DNA from: Gp13-AA77 sp035578005
GTDB taxonomy: Bacteria; Acidobacteriota; Terriglobia; UBA7540
Assembly (NCBI GenBank): GCA_035578005.1
Contig: DATJYK010000355.1
Span: 1-7,761, forward strand
Reading direction: 5' to 3'
DNA length: 7,761 bases
Part shown: positions 1 through 6,542 of the stretch, in pieces
How positions within the stretch are numbered: position 1 is the stretch's first letter
Layout: every line of letters begins with the position of its first letter
Notes under the pieces: model-generated
The model's database searches: none
Seen by the model: the letters and a program-made list of their open reading frames with translations, nothing else
What the model was told of the DNA's origin: nothing
Translations under genes and position numbers: made by a program

Positions 1-570
1 ATCACTCGCTATGAGGACCACGACGACAACACCGAATACCTTTACACCCTGTTCGTCCCCATGGACGCCAGTATGGCGTTTCCGTGCTTCGATCAGCCGG
101 ATTTGAAGGGACGCTTCAGGCTGGAACTGATTGCACCTGAAAGTTGGACCGTTATTTCGAATACCGCGTCTGCATCAGAGTCCGCTGCGGGCCCCGCGCT
201 GCGCCGAACGGTGTTCCGCGAAACCCTTCCCATCAGCACTTACCTGTTTGCCTTCGCGGCGGGGCCATTTCGACACCTGAACGAAACTGCGGGGCTGCCC
301 GGACTCTACGTGCGGCAGTCGAGGTTAAGGCAGGCGGAAGACGAGGGCCCCGAAGTCCGACAGATCGCTGCCCAGGGCATCGCCTACCTCTCCGATTATT
401 TTGCGCGGCCGTTTCCATTCCCGAAGTACGACATGGTGTTGATCCCTGAGCTCGCTTACGGCGGCATGGAGCACGCGGGAGCCACCTTTCTTCGCGAACA
501 ATCCGTGCTCTTTCGCACCGCGCCCACACACACAGATCGGCTGAACCGCGACATCCTGGTGCTGCACTAA
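1..570 (+). pseudogene. M1 family metallopeptidase (aminopeptidase), upstream fragment, cut inside HEXXH
   Basis: The frame is open from base 1, so the true start lies left of the window; the first ATG at 61 is internal. The fragment covers the end of the N-terminal beta-saddle domain, with the family signature FPCFDQPDLKG near 79-111, and the first part of the thermolysin-like catalytic domain. GGMEH at 460-474 corresponds to the GAMEN exopeptidase motif that binds the substrate N-terminus in M1 enzymes, here with His in place of Asn. The protein then reads DILVLH and meets TAA at 568-570, so it stops on the first zinc-ligand His of HEXXH. The stop codon comes from the inserted DNA. The rest of the gene is at 6733-7761 in the same frame. 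M1 enzymes remove N-terminal amino acids from peptides. This fragment lacks the Glu base and two zinc ligands, so it should be inactive alone. Family assignment is secure; substrate is unknown. Confidence 0.9.
562..567 (+). repeat. CTGCAC direct repeat, left copy
   Basis: CTGCAC encodes Leu-His of the peptidase and recurs at 6727-6732 on the far side of the insertion. With one copy removed the HEXXH motif is restored, so this is either a 6-bp target duplication or the overlap region of site-specific recombination. The left copy is part of the odd palindrome GTGC-T-GCAC (559-567). Confidence 0.75.
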
Positions 571-599
571 TGTGAAGCTGCCAGAAATGTGGAGTCGGC
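568..599 (+). repeat. RIT terminal inverted repeat, left
   Basis: The 32 bases are the exact reverse complement of 4040-4071; base 567 also pairs with 4072. The repeat contains AATGTG, the spacer AAGCTG (575-580) and the inner arm CCAGAAATGTGG (581-592). The arm-spacer-arm order resembles a tyrosine-recombinase core site. The first bases supply the in-frame TAA that ends the upstream peptidase fragment. Confidence 0.85.
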
Positions 600-645
600 G
601 TGGCATGCTCTGCAAATCGCAGTTTTCTGCGCTTCCCGCTCGGCT

Positions 646-662
646 GCCAACTCCACATTTCT
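646..662 (-). repeat. RIT subterminal arm, left
   Basis: This is an inverted copy of 583-599, identical at 16 of 17 positions (AGAAATGTGGAGT shared exactly). It lies just beyond the stop codon of RitC. Between the two arms is a small hairpin at 618-631 (stem CGCAG, loop TTTT). The likely role is as a secondary recombinase-binding site; it is also a candidate folded structure at the 3' end of the RIT transcript. No T-run follows, so it is not a clear terminator. Confidence 0.6.
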
Positions 663-668
663 TAGGCC

Positions 669-1682
669 CTATAGCGACTCCAGCCAATGGAGGATCGCAG
701 GATCCTTGCTCCACGGTGTGCGCGACTGGTGTGGAACAGGTTTGACTTGGCCGATGGCCCGCCGTTTCATTTCCAGATCCACTTTCGCATATCGATTCGT
801 CGTGGTCGGGCTGGCGTGCCCCAGGTAATGACTGATCGTCGACAGATCGACCCCCGATTTCAGAAGCGCAACGGCTGTGCTGTGGCGAACGCTGTGAGGG
901 TGCAATCGTTTCTTGCGGAGATTGGGAACCTCCTGGGAAGCATGAATGAAGCATCGAGCGAGGATGAAGCGGATTCCGAACCGGGTCAGTGGCTGGTCTC
1001 GGTGATTCAGAAACACGTGTGTTTCTGAGCGCAAGTCCAAACTCCGTTCCTTCGAGAAAGCTCGCAACACCGCGGCGGTCTGAGGCCACAACGGACAGTA
1101 ACGTTCCTTCCGCCCTTTCCCGAACAATCTCACCTGAAACGGTTTGGTCAGTTGGAGGTCGCAGGCCCGCAGGTCAGCGATCTCCTGCACACGGGCTCCC
1201 GTATTGAACATAGTGGCCAGAAGAGCATAGTTACGCCTTCCTCGCGAGGTCGTCTGGTGGATTGCTTTCAGAATTGCGTCGATCTCTTCATATTCCAAGT
1301 AGTCGACGACACGTTGCGGTGTGCGTTTGAACGGGATGCCGAGAACCCGCTGAGTCAATTCCAGGTGCTCTGGATTTCGCGAGGCCACAAAACGAAACAG
1401 GGCATGAATAGCAGAAAGCCGGACGTTTCGTGTCGCCGCGCCGTTCTTGCGTTCCTTCTCGAGATGAGAGAGAAAGGCGAGGATTCCTGGTGGATCCACG
1501 TCTGTCAAATCGAGTTCTGCCACTGGGCGGCTCCGGCGCGTGGCCAAGAAGCGCAGAAGTAGCGCTATACAGTCGCGGTAACTGTGGATGGTATGCGGGC
1601 TCATTCCGCGAAGACGCGGCAAGTGGTCAGTGAAATAATCGCGCAGTACGGCGCCAAGCAGGTTGGGGAGCTGCATCTTCAT
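669..1682 (-). CDS. ritC: RIT tyrosine recombinase, third gene (RitC)
   Basis: A 337-aa tyrosine recombinase (phage integrase family) that should catalyse strand cleavage and joining at the RIT ends together with RitA and RitB. An N-terminal SAM-like, core-binding domain spans roughly residues 5-105, including the typical SPHTIHSYRD stretch at 28-37. The catalytic domain follows from about 125. The active-site set is complete: R164 (GAR), K189 (GKGRKER), H263-x-x-R266, H289 (LGH) and nucleophile Y298 (NRYAK). The start ATG at 1682 overlaps the RitB stop as ATGA, with AAAGGAGG six bases upstream, so translation is probably coupled to RitB. The stop lies 69 bp inside the outer end of the left inverted repeat. 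Of the three proteins this one looks most like XerC/XerD. Function is inferred from motifs and position. Confidence 0.92.
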   Translation of the reverse strand: MKMQLPNLLGAVLRDYFTDHLPRLRGMSPHTIHSYRDCIALLLRFLATRRSRPVAELDLTDVDPPGILAFLSHLEKERKNGAATRNVRLSAIHALFRFVASRNPEHLELTQRVLGIPFKRTPQRVVDYLEYEEIDAILKAIHQTTSRGRRNYALLATMFNTGARVQEIADLRACDLQLTKPFQVRLFGKGRKERYCPLWPQTAAVLRAFSKERSLDLRSETHVFLNHRDQPLTRFGIRFILARCFIHASQEVPNLRKKRLHPHSVRHSTAVALLKSGVDLSTISHYLGHASPTTTNRYAKVDLEMKRRAIGQVKPVPHQSRTPWSKDPAILHWLESL

Positions 1683-2686
1683 CGCTGCCCTCCTTTCCGG
1701 CCCGCCACCGGCTCCACTAGGTTGCCGTAGTGGCCGGCGAACTTCTCGCTGGCCGCTGTACGAAGCGGTTCAATCCAGTGCAAGTAGTAGTGGGTGGACG
1801 CCACGGAAGCGTGCCCCATATAGGTAGCCAACAAGGGGAGTTTGGACTCAACCTCGGCGCCCTCATGGTACCAACGCAGCAGAGCATTGACGGCAAAGCT
1901 GTGACGAGCATCATGAATTCGTGGTGTTCGCCCCTTAGCGGTGAAGATGGAGCATTGTTGGAGCAAGGGCCTCAGGCAACTTCTGAGGTTCACGCCGGTG
2001 TAAGCCCGTCCAGCGTTCCTGGCGTTCCAGATGAGAGGCGTGTCTGAAAAGACGGGAAGTTTCCTCCGGGTCCGGGCTTGCAAGTAGCGATCTATCTCGT
2101 CGGCAATATCAGCGCTGACAGGGAGGAGGCGTGTTTTGTGGAACTTCGACTCGCGAATCAGCAAGGTCGCATGCCGCGGGTCGTAGTCACCTACCGTCAG
2201 GCGCAGTAACTCCCCACGCCGAATTCCGGTCGTGAACAAAAGCACGACTGCGAGCCGAATCACCTCAGGCCGAAGTGGTGAGCACGGTACTCGCCTCAAA
2301 CCTGAGCAGGCGCGTAACAGCCTCGCCACTTCGTCTTCGGAGAAGATGTACGGATGGAGTCTCTGATTACGTTGCGGGAAGAAGGCAGGATTGGGAACAA
2401 AACAGCCAGGCTCGGTCCGGCGGCGGTAAAGACAGAAGTTGTAAACCGCCATCATTCGCACACGCCGCACACCAAAAGAGACATTTTCATAGGTCTGGCA
2501 CCAAGCCTGGAACGCGGCAGTGCCCAGGTCTGAATACGTGTTGGCTTGATCCCGGAGGAATTGGTCCAGCGATTGGAGAGTGCGAGTCGGGTTGTTGAAC
2601 TGTCGGCCGAGGGCACGCTTCAAACCAACGTACCGGGCAAAGACGGGAGCCAACCGAGATGAGAATACAGCGGCTATTTCACACAT
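1679..2686 (-). CDS. ritB: RIT tyrosine recombinase, second gene (RitB)
   Basis: A 335-aa tyrosine recombinase, middle gene of the trio. The N-terminal DNA-binding region covers about residues 10-110 and diverges from the usual SAM-like consensus. The catalytic domain carries R156 (GIRRGEL), a probable active lysine K181 (ESKFHKTR), H258-D-A-R261, H292 (MGH) and the nucleophile in THYY (Y300 or Y301). The stretch between the HxxR box and the MGH box is longer than in RitA and RitC, with RWYHEG around 271-276, a recognisable difference among the three. The ATG at 2686 lies within the last codons of RitA (13-nt overlap) and has the strong Shine-Dalgarno AAAGGAGG seven bases upstream. Its stop overlaps the RitC start by 4 nt. 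In RIT elements all three recombinases are thought to act together, although the division of labour is not known. Confidence 0.92.
   Translation of the reverse strand: MCEIAAVFSSRLAPVFARYVGLKRALGRQFNNPTRTLQSLDQFLRDQANTYSDLGTAAFQAWCQTYENVSFGVRRVRMMAVYNFCLYRRRTEPGCFVPNPAFFPQRNQRLHPYIFSEDEVARLLRACSGLRRVPCSPLRPEVIRLAVVLLFTTGIRRGELLRLTVGDYDPRHATLLIRESKFHKTRLLPVSADIADEIDRYLQARTRRKLPVFSDTPLIWNARNAGRAYTGVNLRSCLRPLLQQCSIFTAKGRTPRIHDARHSFAVNALLRWYHEGAEVESKLPLLATYMGHASVASTHYYLHWIEPLRTAASEKFAGHYGNLVEPVAGRKGGQR
1689..1696 (-). promoter_or_regulatory. Shine-Dalgarno of RitC, inside RitB
   Basis: AAAGGAGG on the minus strand lies six bases before the RitC ATG (1682-1680) and within the last codons of RitB. 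The same octamer serves the RitB start, pointing to coupled translation of the trio at a fixed ratio. Confidence 0.75.
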
Positions 2687-3930
2687 CGTTGCTCCTCCTT
2701 TCCCGGACGCCCGCTCTCCGGAACTGCAAGAGGAACTTCGCGTAAATCCTCAGTCGCAAGTCGTAGATACGTCGACGTGCTCACCGCCGCCCGATGCCCG
2801 AGTATGTCGCCGATGGTCTTGAGGGGGGTTCCGTTCTTTAGAAGGTGAACCGCAAATGAGTGGCGCAGACAGTGTGGACTTTGGAACGGAAGGCTGAGAC
2901 CGCTTTTCTGAATCAGTGAGCGAAATGCGTTCGCGATCGCCATAGGGTTGAAACCGCAGATGGGGGCACGCATTCTCAGAAAAATCCTGCGATGCGGTGA
3001 GGGTGGTGGAGACCGCCGCAGATGCTTCACCAGTGCGGACGACACTTCGTTGGTTAGTGGCAGCTCCAAGGAGGAAGAGTTCTTGGGTTGGTGGATTCGT
3101 AGACGGCCCTCCCTCCACCGGACGTCGTCGAGGGTAATGGCTGCCACCTCGCTAGCCCGCAGTCCGTATGTTGCAATCAACAGGAGCATCGCGTAGTCGC
3201 GCAGTCCCTTGGCTGAGGTTTTGTCGATGGAGCGCAGAAGGGCGCGGACCGTCTCCCATGGGAGGGCGCGTGGTAACTGCTCAAGACCATAGACGCGGGG
3301 TGTATCGATCTCACGACCCAGGCCGGCGGGAACCCTGCCATCGATGGCAAGGAACCGAAGGAATCCTCGCAACGCACTGATGTCATGCTGGAGGGACGGT
3401 CGGCTTAAGCGTTGACCAGTTTTGGTAATGTAGGATTCGAGATGACAGGCCCGGGTTTGCTTTAGTGCGATGCCCATTTCATCCAGGTGCTGGAGAAAGC
3501 ATTGCGCCGTATAGCGGTGATGCGAAACGGTACTTAAACTCAATCCACGCACTTCACGTATGTGGTTCACGTATTGTTCAATCAGGATCGACGCTGGGGA
3601 CGTTGCCGTTGTTTGTCTGCGTTCAGCAAGCAGACCATTCGTGGCCAAATATCGTTCCAGTGTGCGAACTATTCCGGCCCAAGTGGGGTAGGGCTTGCGG
3701 AGAGTTCGCCAGCAATCGTGGAGAACCGCGTGGGTCAGATGGCCGACATCTTTAACCTGACGGTGCCGAAGATCGGCATCCACATACCGCAGCATGCGGA
3801 TCGTACCTTGACGCGAAAGCAGGGCATAGCCATTGGCGACAAGCCAATCGTCAAAGCCATCGGCGATCGACCCGAGCACCGGTAGTGACAAAAACTTGTG
3901 GCAAGCCCGGGGAAGTAGTGAACGTAGCAT
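2674..3930 (-). CDS. ritA: RIT tyrosine recombinase, first gene (RitA)
   Basis: A 418-aa tyrosine recombinase, the promoter-proximal and largest gene of the trio. About 110 extra N-terminal residues precede a core-binding domain (about 113-205, with RGLSLSTVSHHRY at 128-140). The catalytic domain follows from about 220 and has R258 (YGLRASE), probable lysine K283 (QPKNSS, an unusual context lacking GKG), H353-C-L-R356, H379 (LGH) and nucleophile Y388 (TSTYLR). The active site is complete if K283 is the catalytic lysine. The ATG at 3930 is supported by GGGAGG five bases upstream. The C-terminus overlaps the RitB start by 13 nt. The leader upstream of the ATG folds into a dyad that includes part of the start codon, which may limit translation. 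Domain and trio assignment are firm; the role of the N-terminal extension is unknown. Confidence 0.92.
   Translation of the reverse strand: MLRSLLPRACHKFLSLPVLGSIADGFDDWLVANGYALLSRQGTIRMLRYVDADLRHRQVKDVGHLTHAVLHDCWRTLRKPYPTWAGIVRTLERYLATNGLLAERRQTTATSPASILIEQYVNHIREVRGLSLSTVSHHRYTAQCFLQHLDEMGIALKQTRACHLESYITKTGQRLSRPSLQHDISALRGFLRFLAIDGRVPAGLGREIDTPRVYGLEQLPRALPWETVRALLRSIDKTSAKGLRDYAMLLLIATYGLRASEVAAITLDDVRWREGRLRIHQPKNSSSLELPLTNEVSSALVKHLRRSPPPSPHRRIFLRMRAPICGFNPMAIANAFRSLIQKSGLSLPFQSPHCLRHSFAVHLLKNGTPLKTIGDILGHRAAVSTSTYLRLATEDLREVPLAVPESGRPGKEEQRCVK
2694..2701 (-). promoter_or_regulatory. Shine-Dalgarno of RitB, inside RitA
   Basis: AAAGGAGG on the minus strand lies seven bases before the RitB ATG (2686-2684) and is embedded in the RitA codons for its K-E-E tail. 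Together with the 13-nt gene overlap it decides the RitB start. Confidence 0.75.
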
Positions 3931-3980
3931 CGGAACCTCCCAAAAGTGGATTAGGCCACCGGATGGTGGTCCGTTCCGAT
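3929..3980 (-). promoter_or_regulatory. RitA leader dyad overlapping the start codon
   Basis: ATCGGAAC at 3929-3936 is the exact reverse complement of GTTCCGAT at 3973-3980. A smaller hairpin (CCACC, loop GGAT, GGTGG; 3956-3969) sits inside the larger loop. On the minus-strand transcript the larger stem pairs the spacer between Shine-Dalgarno and ATG plus the first two bases of the ATG itself. It could hold RitA translation low, or it could be an operator. The function is inference. Confidence 0.4.
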
Positions 3981-3987
3981 CCTACAT

Positions 3988-4003
3988 ACAAATGTGAAGT
4001 CCA
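3988..4003 (+). repeat. RIT subterminal arm, right
   Basis: ACAAATGTGAAGTCCA is an inverted, diverged relative of the terminal motif at 4040-4056 and is the counterpart of the left subterminal arm at 646-662. Outer-to-inner distance is about 69 bp here and 80 bp on the left. It lies in the RitA leader, so recombinase binding here could also affect RitA transcription. Confidence 0.45.
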
Positions 4004-4039
4004 AACCTTGGGAAATCACGATCTACGAGACCTGGGCGT

Positions 4040-4071
4040 GCCGACTCCACATTTCTGGCAGCTTCACATTA
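4040..4071 (-). repeat. RIT terminal inverted repeat, right
   Basis: Exact reverse complement of 568-599. It contains inner arm CCACATTTCTGG (4047-4058), spacer CAGCTT (4059-4064) and outer half CACATTA. Outside it the sequence continues as GGCAGAGG, which does not match the CTGCAC flanking the left end. The RIT therefore lacks a simple target duplication with these limits. Confidence 0.85.
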
Positions 4072-4078
4072 GGCAGAG

Positions 4079-4156
4079 GATTTTTAGCTCAGCGGGCGCA
4101 CGACTCAGACGTTGAGAGGATTCAGTGAGGTTGGAGCGCCCGGTGAGCTAAAAATC
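4079..4156. repeat. large dyad, 21-bp arms with one mismatch
   Basis: Bases 4079-4099 and 4136-4156 are reverse complements at 20 of 21 positions (outer part GATTTTTAGCTCA, inner part CGGGCGC), separated by 36 bases. It lies between the right RIT repeat and the IS91-type module. No T-run follows either arm, so it does not look like an ordinary terminator. It could be a hairpin end of the rolling-circle element or a binding site for the fourth recombinase. Confidence 0.7.
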
Positions 4157-4442
4157 GCATGTGCTAAACCGCGGGCCTAACGGGGGCGCTATGGGGATTG
4201 AACCGGTGCTGAGACGCGGGAGAGCTTCGGACAGGAACGGGGATGGGAGCGGGAGAACGGCTCACGGCAAGTCTGGCTCAACGGTGGCGTCGTCCTCGGC
4301 AGGAAGAAGTGGTGTAAACACCGCAATTTTGCTTGGTGTCTAAAAGGTTGCCGTTGTTTTTTTCCAAGAGACGTGGCCTCCCCGTTGGCTTGGGGAGAGC
4401 AAGCTGAGGGAGGTCGGAGCGGATTGGAAGCCAGCCATTTCA
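4157..4442. other. non-coding 3' region of the IS91-type module
   Basis: The 286 bases downstream of the transposase stop contain no credible gene; the short frames here have no family features. In the IS91 family the replication origin (oriIS) lies just downstream of the transposase gene, so it should be here. Candidates for its hairpin are two mutually exclusive stems sharing ACACC (GGTGT 4311-4315 with 4318-4322, or 4318-4322 with GGTGT 4335-4339) and a GC stem CTCCCC/GGGGAG at 4378-4397. GAAC and CAAG tetramers, the known IS91 target words, occur several times, so the exact end cannot be chosen by eye. Confidence 0.45.
4160..4172 (+). repeat. candidate inverted repeat of the IS91-type module, left
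   Basis: TGTGCTAAACCGC pairs with the reverse complement of 6687-6699 (TGTACTAAACCGC), one mismatch in 13. The placement on both sides of the two-gene unit is what makes it a candidate end. It is short enough to be coincidence. Confidence 0.35.
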
Positions 4443-5642
4443 TCAAGTGGCGAAGGGCGGCGCTCGATCCGAAGCCGAGAGGACAGCGATCGTGACCATC
4501 TGCCCACGATGGCAGACTAGACATTCACGCAGAGATTTCCCGGTCAGTTGTTCGTAGAGCTTGCGGTAGTCGAGTTTGTCTGACCGGGGGACAGGATCAG
4601 TTGAAGTTAAGGCTACGCCCAGCAACTGGCGACAGAGGGCAAGCTTGGCCTGGCGGTAGCGGTGGCCGAGAAAACCGTAGTGGCGGATGCGCTGGAACCG
4701 GTCCGGCAGGACATGGAGCAGGAAGCGGCGAATGAATTCGTCGGCTTCCAGCGTCATCATTTTTTGCTGGTTGTGGTCGCGGTAATCTTTCCAGCGGAAG
4801 CAGACCTTGCCGTTGTCGGTGTCGAGAAGGCGGTTGTTGGAAATGGCCACGCGATGGGTGTAGCGGCCCAAGTAGTTGAGGACCTGTTCGGGACCGCCAA
4901 AGGGCGGCTTAGCGTAAACCACCCACTCGGTCTGGCGAAGTGGAGCGAGGTAGGCGGCGAAAGCTTTTGGGTCGCGGAGCGGCTGCAGCGAAGAGAAGAA
5001 CTGTAGCTTGCCGGCGTCAAAGGCGGCCTGCAGGTGTTCGAGAAACAAGCGCCGGAACATCCGCGAGAGCACACGCACGGGAAGGAAAAAGCCCGGACGG
5101 CAGGCGATCCAACGCTTATCATCCACACTGATGCCGCCGCCCGGCACCACGCAATGCAGATGGGGATGAAAGAGCAGGTTTTGCCCCCAAGTGTGAAGGA
5201 TGGCCAGGAAGCCGATCTCGGCTCCCAGGTGTTGGGGGTCAGCGGCAATGGTACGTAGGGTCTCAGCCGCAGCATGGAAGAGAATGCCGTAAACCACCTC
5301 CTTGTTCTGATAGGCGATGGCGGCAATCTCTTGCGGCACCGTGAAGACAACGTGGAAGTACTCGACCGGCAGCAGCTCGGCTTGGCGGTCTTCGAGCCAC
5401 CGGGCACGAGCCAGGGACTGGCATTTTGGGCAGTGACGATCGCGGCAGCTGTTATAGACAGGGCGCTGGTGGCCGCAGGAGTCACACTGCTCCAAGTGGC
5501 CTCCCAGAGCGGCAGTACGGCAGAGTTCGATGGCGCTCATCACGCGCCGCTGTCCGCGTGAGAGGGAGCCCGCGTGTTGCTGCCGGTAGGCCGCGCCATA
5601 GCGGCGGAAGATATCCCCCACTTCGAGTTTCGGGCGCTCCAC
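4443..5642 (-). CDS. IS91-family Y2/HUH rolling-circle transposase
   Basis: A 399-aa single-strand DNA endonuclease/transposase expected to nick at oriIS and drive rolling-circle transposition. An N-terminal zinc-binding domain has CX2C at 53-56 and C66, H70, C71, C74 (CRDRHCPKC), followed by the conserved HVVFTVP at 97-103. The HUH metal site is in FHPHLH (158-163), followed by CVVPGGG. The two nucleophilic tyrosines of the Y2 class are Y257 and Y261 in YLGRYTHR. RIRHYGFLGHR (318-328) is the usual C-terminal family block, and CX2C at 374-377 is a second possible metal knuckle. The length is typical for the family. The start is GTG at 5642, 12 nt after the recombinase stop, with only a weak GGTGGG as ribosome site, so translation is probably coupled to the upstream gene. 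All catalytic residues are present, so the enzyme looks intact. Confidence 0.93.
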   Translation of the reverse strand: MERPKLEVGDIFRRYGAAYRQQHAGSLSRGQRRVMSAIELCRTAALGGHLEQCDSCGHQRPVYNSCRDRHCPKCQSLARARWLEDRQAELLPVEYFHVVFTVPQEIAAIAYQNKEVVYGILFHAAAETLRTIAADPQHLGAEIGFLAILHTWGQNLLFHPHLHCVVPGGGISVDDKRWIACRPGFFLPVRVLSRMFRRLFLEHLQAAFDAGKLQFFSSLQPLRDPKAFAAYLAPLRQTEWVVYAKPPFGGPEQVLNYLGRYTHRVAISNNRLLDTDNGKVCFRWKDYRDHNQQKMMTLEADEFIRRFLLHVLPDRFQRIRHYGFLGHRYRQAKLALCRQLLGVALTSTDPVPRSDKLDYRKLYEQLTGKSLRECLVCHRGQMVTIAVLSASDRAPPFAT

Positions 5643-5654
5643 GAGCCCACCGGC

Positions 5655-6536
5655 TCAGAAGTACTGAGGCGGAGCGGGCTCGGGTTCAGCGGCCACCGGC
5701 TGCGGGAGCAAGTCAAAGGGACTGGTTGTGGAACAGACTTGGCTGGTAGCGATCTTCAGGTAGCGGGCCGTCGTGGCCAAGCTGCGGTGGCCGAGGAGCA
5801 ACTGGATGCGACGTACATCGATTCCATGCTCTAACAGATGGACGGCGAACGCGTGCCTCATCGAGTGCGGGCTGACGGGTTTGGAGATACCGGAGACCCG
5901 CCGTGCTTCCTGGCACGCATCCTCCACCGCGAAGCGGGTGATGTGCCGGCCCGGGATGTTACTCGGGAATAGCCAAGGCTTGGGCTTTTCCAGTCGCCAC
6001 CAGTTGCGCAGGATTTCCAGCAGCCTGGGGGAGAGCATGACATAGCGATCCTTTTGCCCCTTGCCCTGCTCGACGCGGATGACCATGCGCTGGCTGTCAA
6101 TCTCGGTAGGCTTTAGGCGGACGGCCTCGGAGATGCGCAAGCCGGCGGCGTAACAAGTCGTCAGGATCGTCCGGTGCTTAGGGCTGGCCACACAGCTGAG
6201 AAAGTGACGGACCTCTTCGGGGCTGAGCACGACAGGCAGCTTCTGGGGCTTCTTGGGCGTGGGGATAACGTCTTCCAAGGTCCAGTCTCTGTGCAAGGTG
6301 ACCTTATAAAGGAACCGCAAGGCGGCCACCGCGATGAGAATGGATCCGGGGGCTAGCCTTTTCTCATTGGTCAAATAGACCTGGTAGGAACGAATCTCCT
6401 CCGGGCCCAGCGTTTCGGGTGATTTCTTGAAGTGGCGTGCGAACCGCGAGACCTGCTGCACGTAGCACTTTTGGGTATGTGGAGACAGGTTGCGCACCTG
6501 CATGTCTTCGACCATGCGTTGACGAAGAGGGGTCAT
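5655..6536 (-). CDS. tyrosine recombinase associated with the IS91-type transposase
   Basis: A 293-aa XerC/D-like recombinase. The frame is open upstream to 6614, but ATG at 6536 is preferred because AAAGGAG lies six bases upstream and the protein then begins with the usual MTPLRQRMVEDM-type N-terminus. The core-binding domain spans 1-90 (LSPHTQKCYVQQ at 17-28). The catalytic domain contains R134 (AGLRISE), K159 (GKGQKDR), H224-S-M-R227, H250 (LLGH) and nucleophile Y259 (ARYLKI). A proline/glutamate-rich tail follows (279-291). The extra alpha helix of integron integrases is absent. It probably acts with the IS91-type transposase, for example to resolve or integrate intermediates, but its substrate sites are unknown. 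It is not part of the RIT trio: it is shorter, lies outside the RIT repeats and is paired with a different transposase. Confidence 0.92.
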   Translation of the reverse strand: MTPLRQRMVEDMQVRNLSPHTQKCYVQQVSRFARHFKKSPETLGPEEIRSYQVYLTNEKRLAPGSILIAVAALRFLYKVTLHRDWTLEDVIPTPKKPQKLPVVLSPEEVRHFLSCVASPKHRTILTTCYAAGLRISEAVRLKPTEIDSQRMVIRVEQGKGQKDRYVMLSPRLLEILRNWWRLEKPKPWLFPSNIPGRHITRFAVEDACQEARRVSGISKPVSPHSMRHAFAVHLLEHGIDVRRIQLLLGHRSLATTARYLKIATSQVCSTTSPFDLLPQPVAAEPEPAPPQYF

Positions 6537-6542
6537 CGAAAG

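Larger units (their letters stand above)
568..4071 (-). mobile_element. RIT (Recombinase-In-Trio) element
   Basis: The element consists of three consecutive, overlapping genes for three distinct tyrosine recombinases and almost nothing else, bounded by perfect 32-bp inverted repeats (568-599 and 4040-4071). This is the known organisation of RIT elements, which occur widely in bacterial genomes. Tn554 is related, but its third gene encodes a smaller accessory protein that is not a recombinase, whereas here all three carry the catalytic residues. Near each end an inverted copy of the terminal motif lies 50-70 bp further in, probably as an extra recombinase-binding arm. No passenger gene is present. 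The frames are open and the active-site residues intact, so the element may be functional. Confidence 0.85.

Noticed and set aside
618..631. Intrinsic terminator for the RIT operon
   Set aside because: The 5-bp stem is short and no T-run follows it on the minus strand. It lies between two recombinase-arm copies, so a role in the element end is equally likely.
568..4071. Tn554-type transposon
   Set aside because: Tn554 has two tyrosine recombinases plus a smaller accessory protein. Here all three proteins contain R, K, HxxR, H and Y, which fits a RIT element better.
4079..4156. tRNA-like string TTTTAGCTCAGCGGG resembling a tRNA D-arm
   Set aside because: No matching D-stem GAGC, no T-arm TTCGA consensus and no CCA-end acceptor stem. 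The sequence is explained by the long dyad.
4161..4343. Small plus-strand reading frame downstream of the transposase
   Set aside because: No recognisable motif, no ribosome site, and it falls in the expected terminal region of the IS91-type element.
4378..4397. CTCCCC/GGGGAG hairpin as a terminator of the transposase transcript
   Set aside because: On the minus strand it is followed by mixed sequence and then A bases, not T bases, so it does not have terminator form.
5655..6536. Integron integrase with an attI site and cassettes
   Set aside because: The protein lacks the integron-specific extra helix between the lysine and HxxR boxes, and no attC-type sites or gene cassettes are adjacent.
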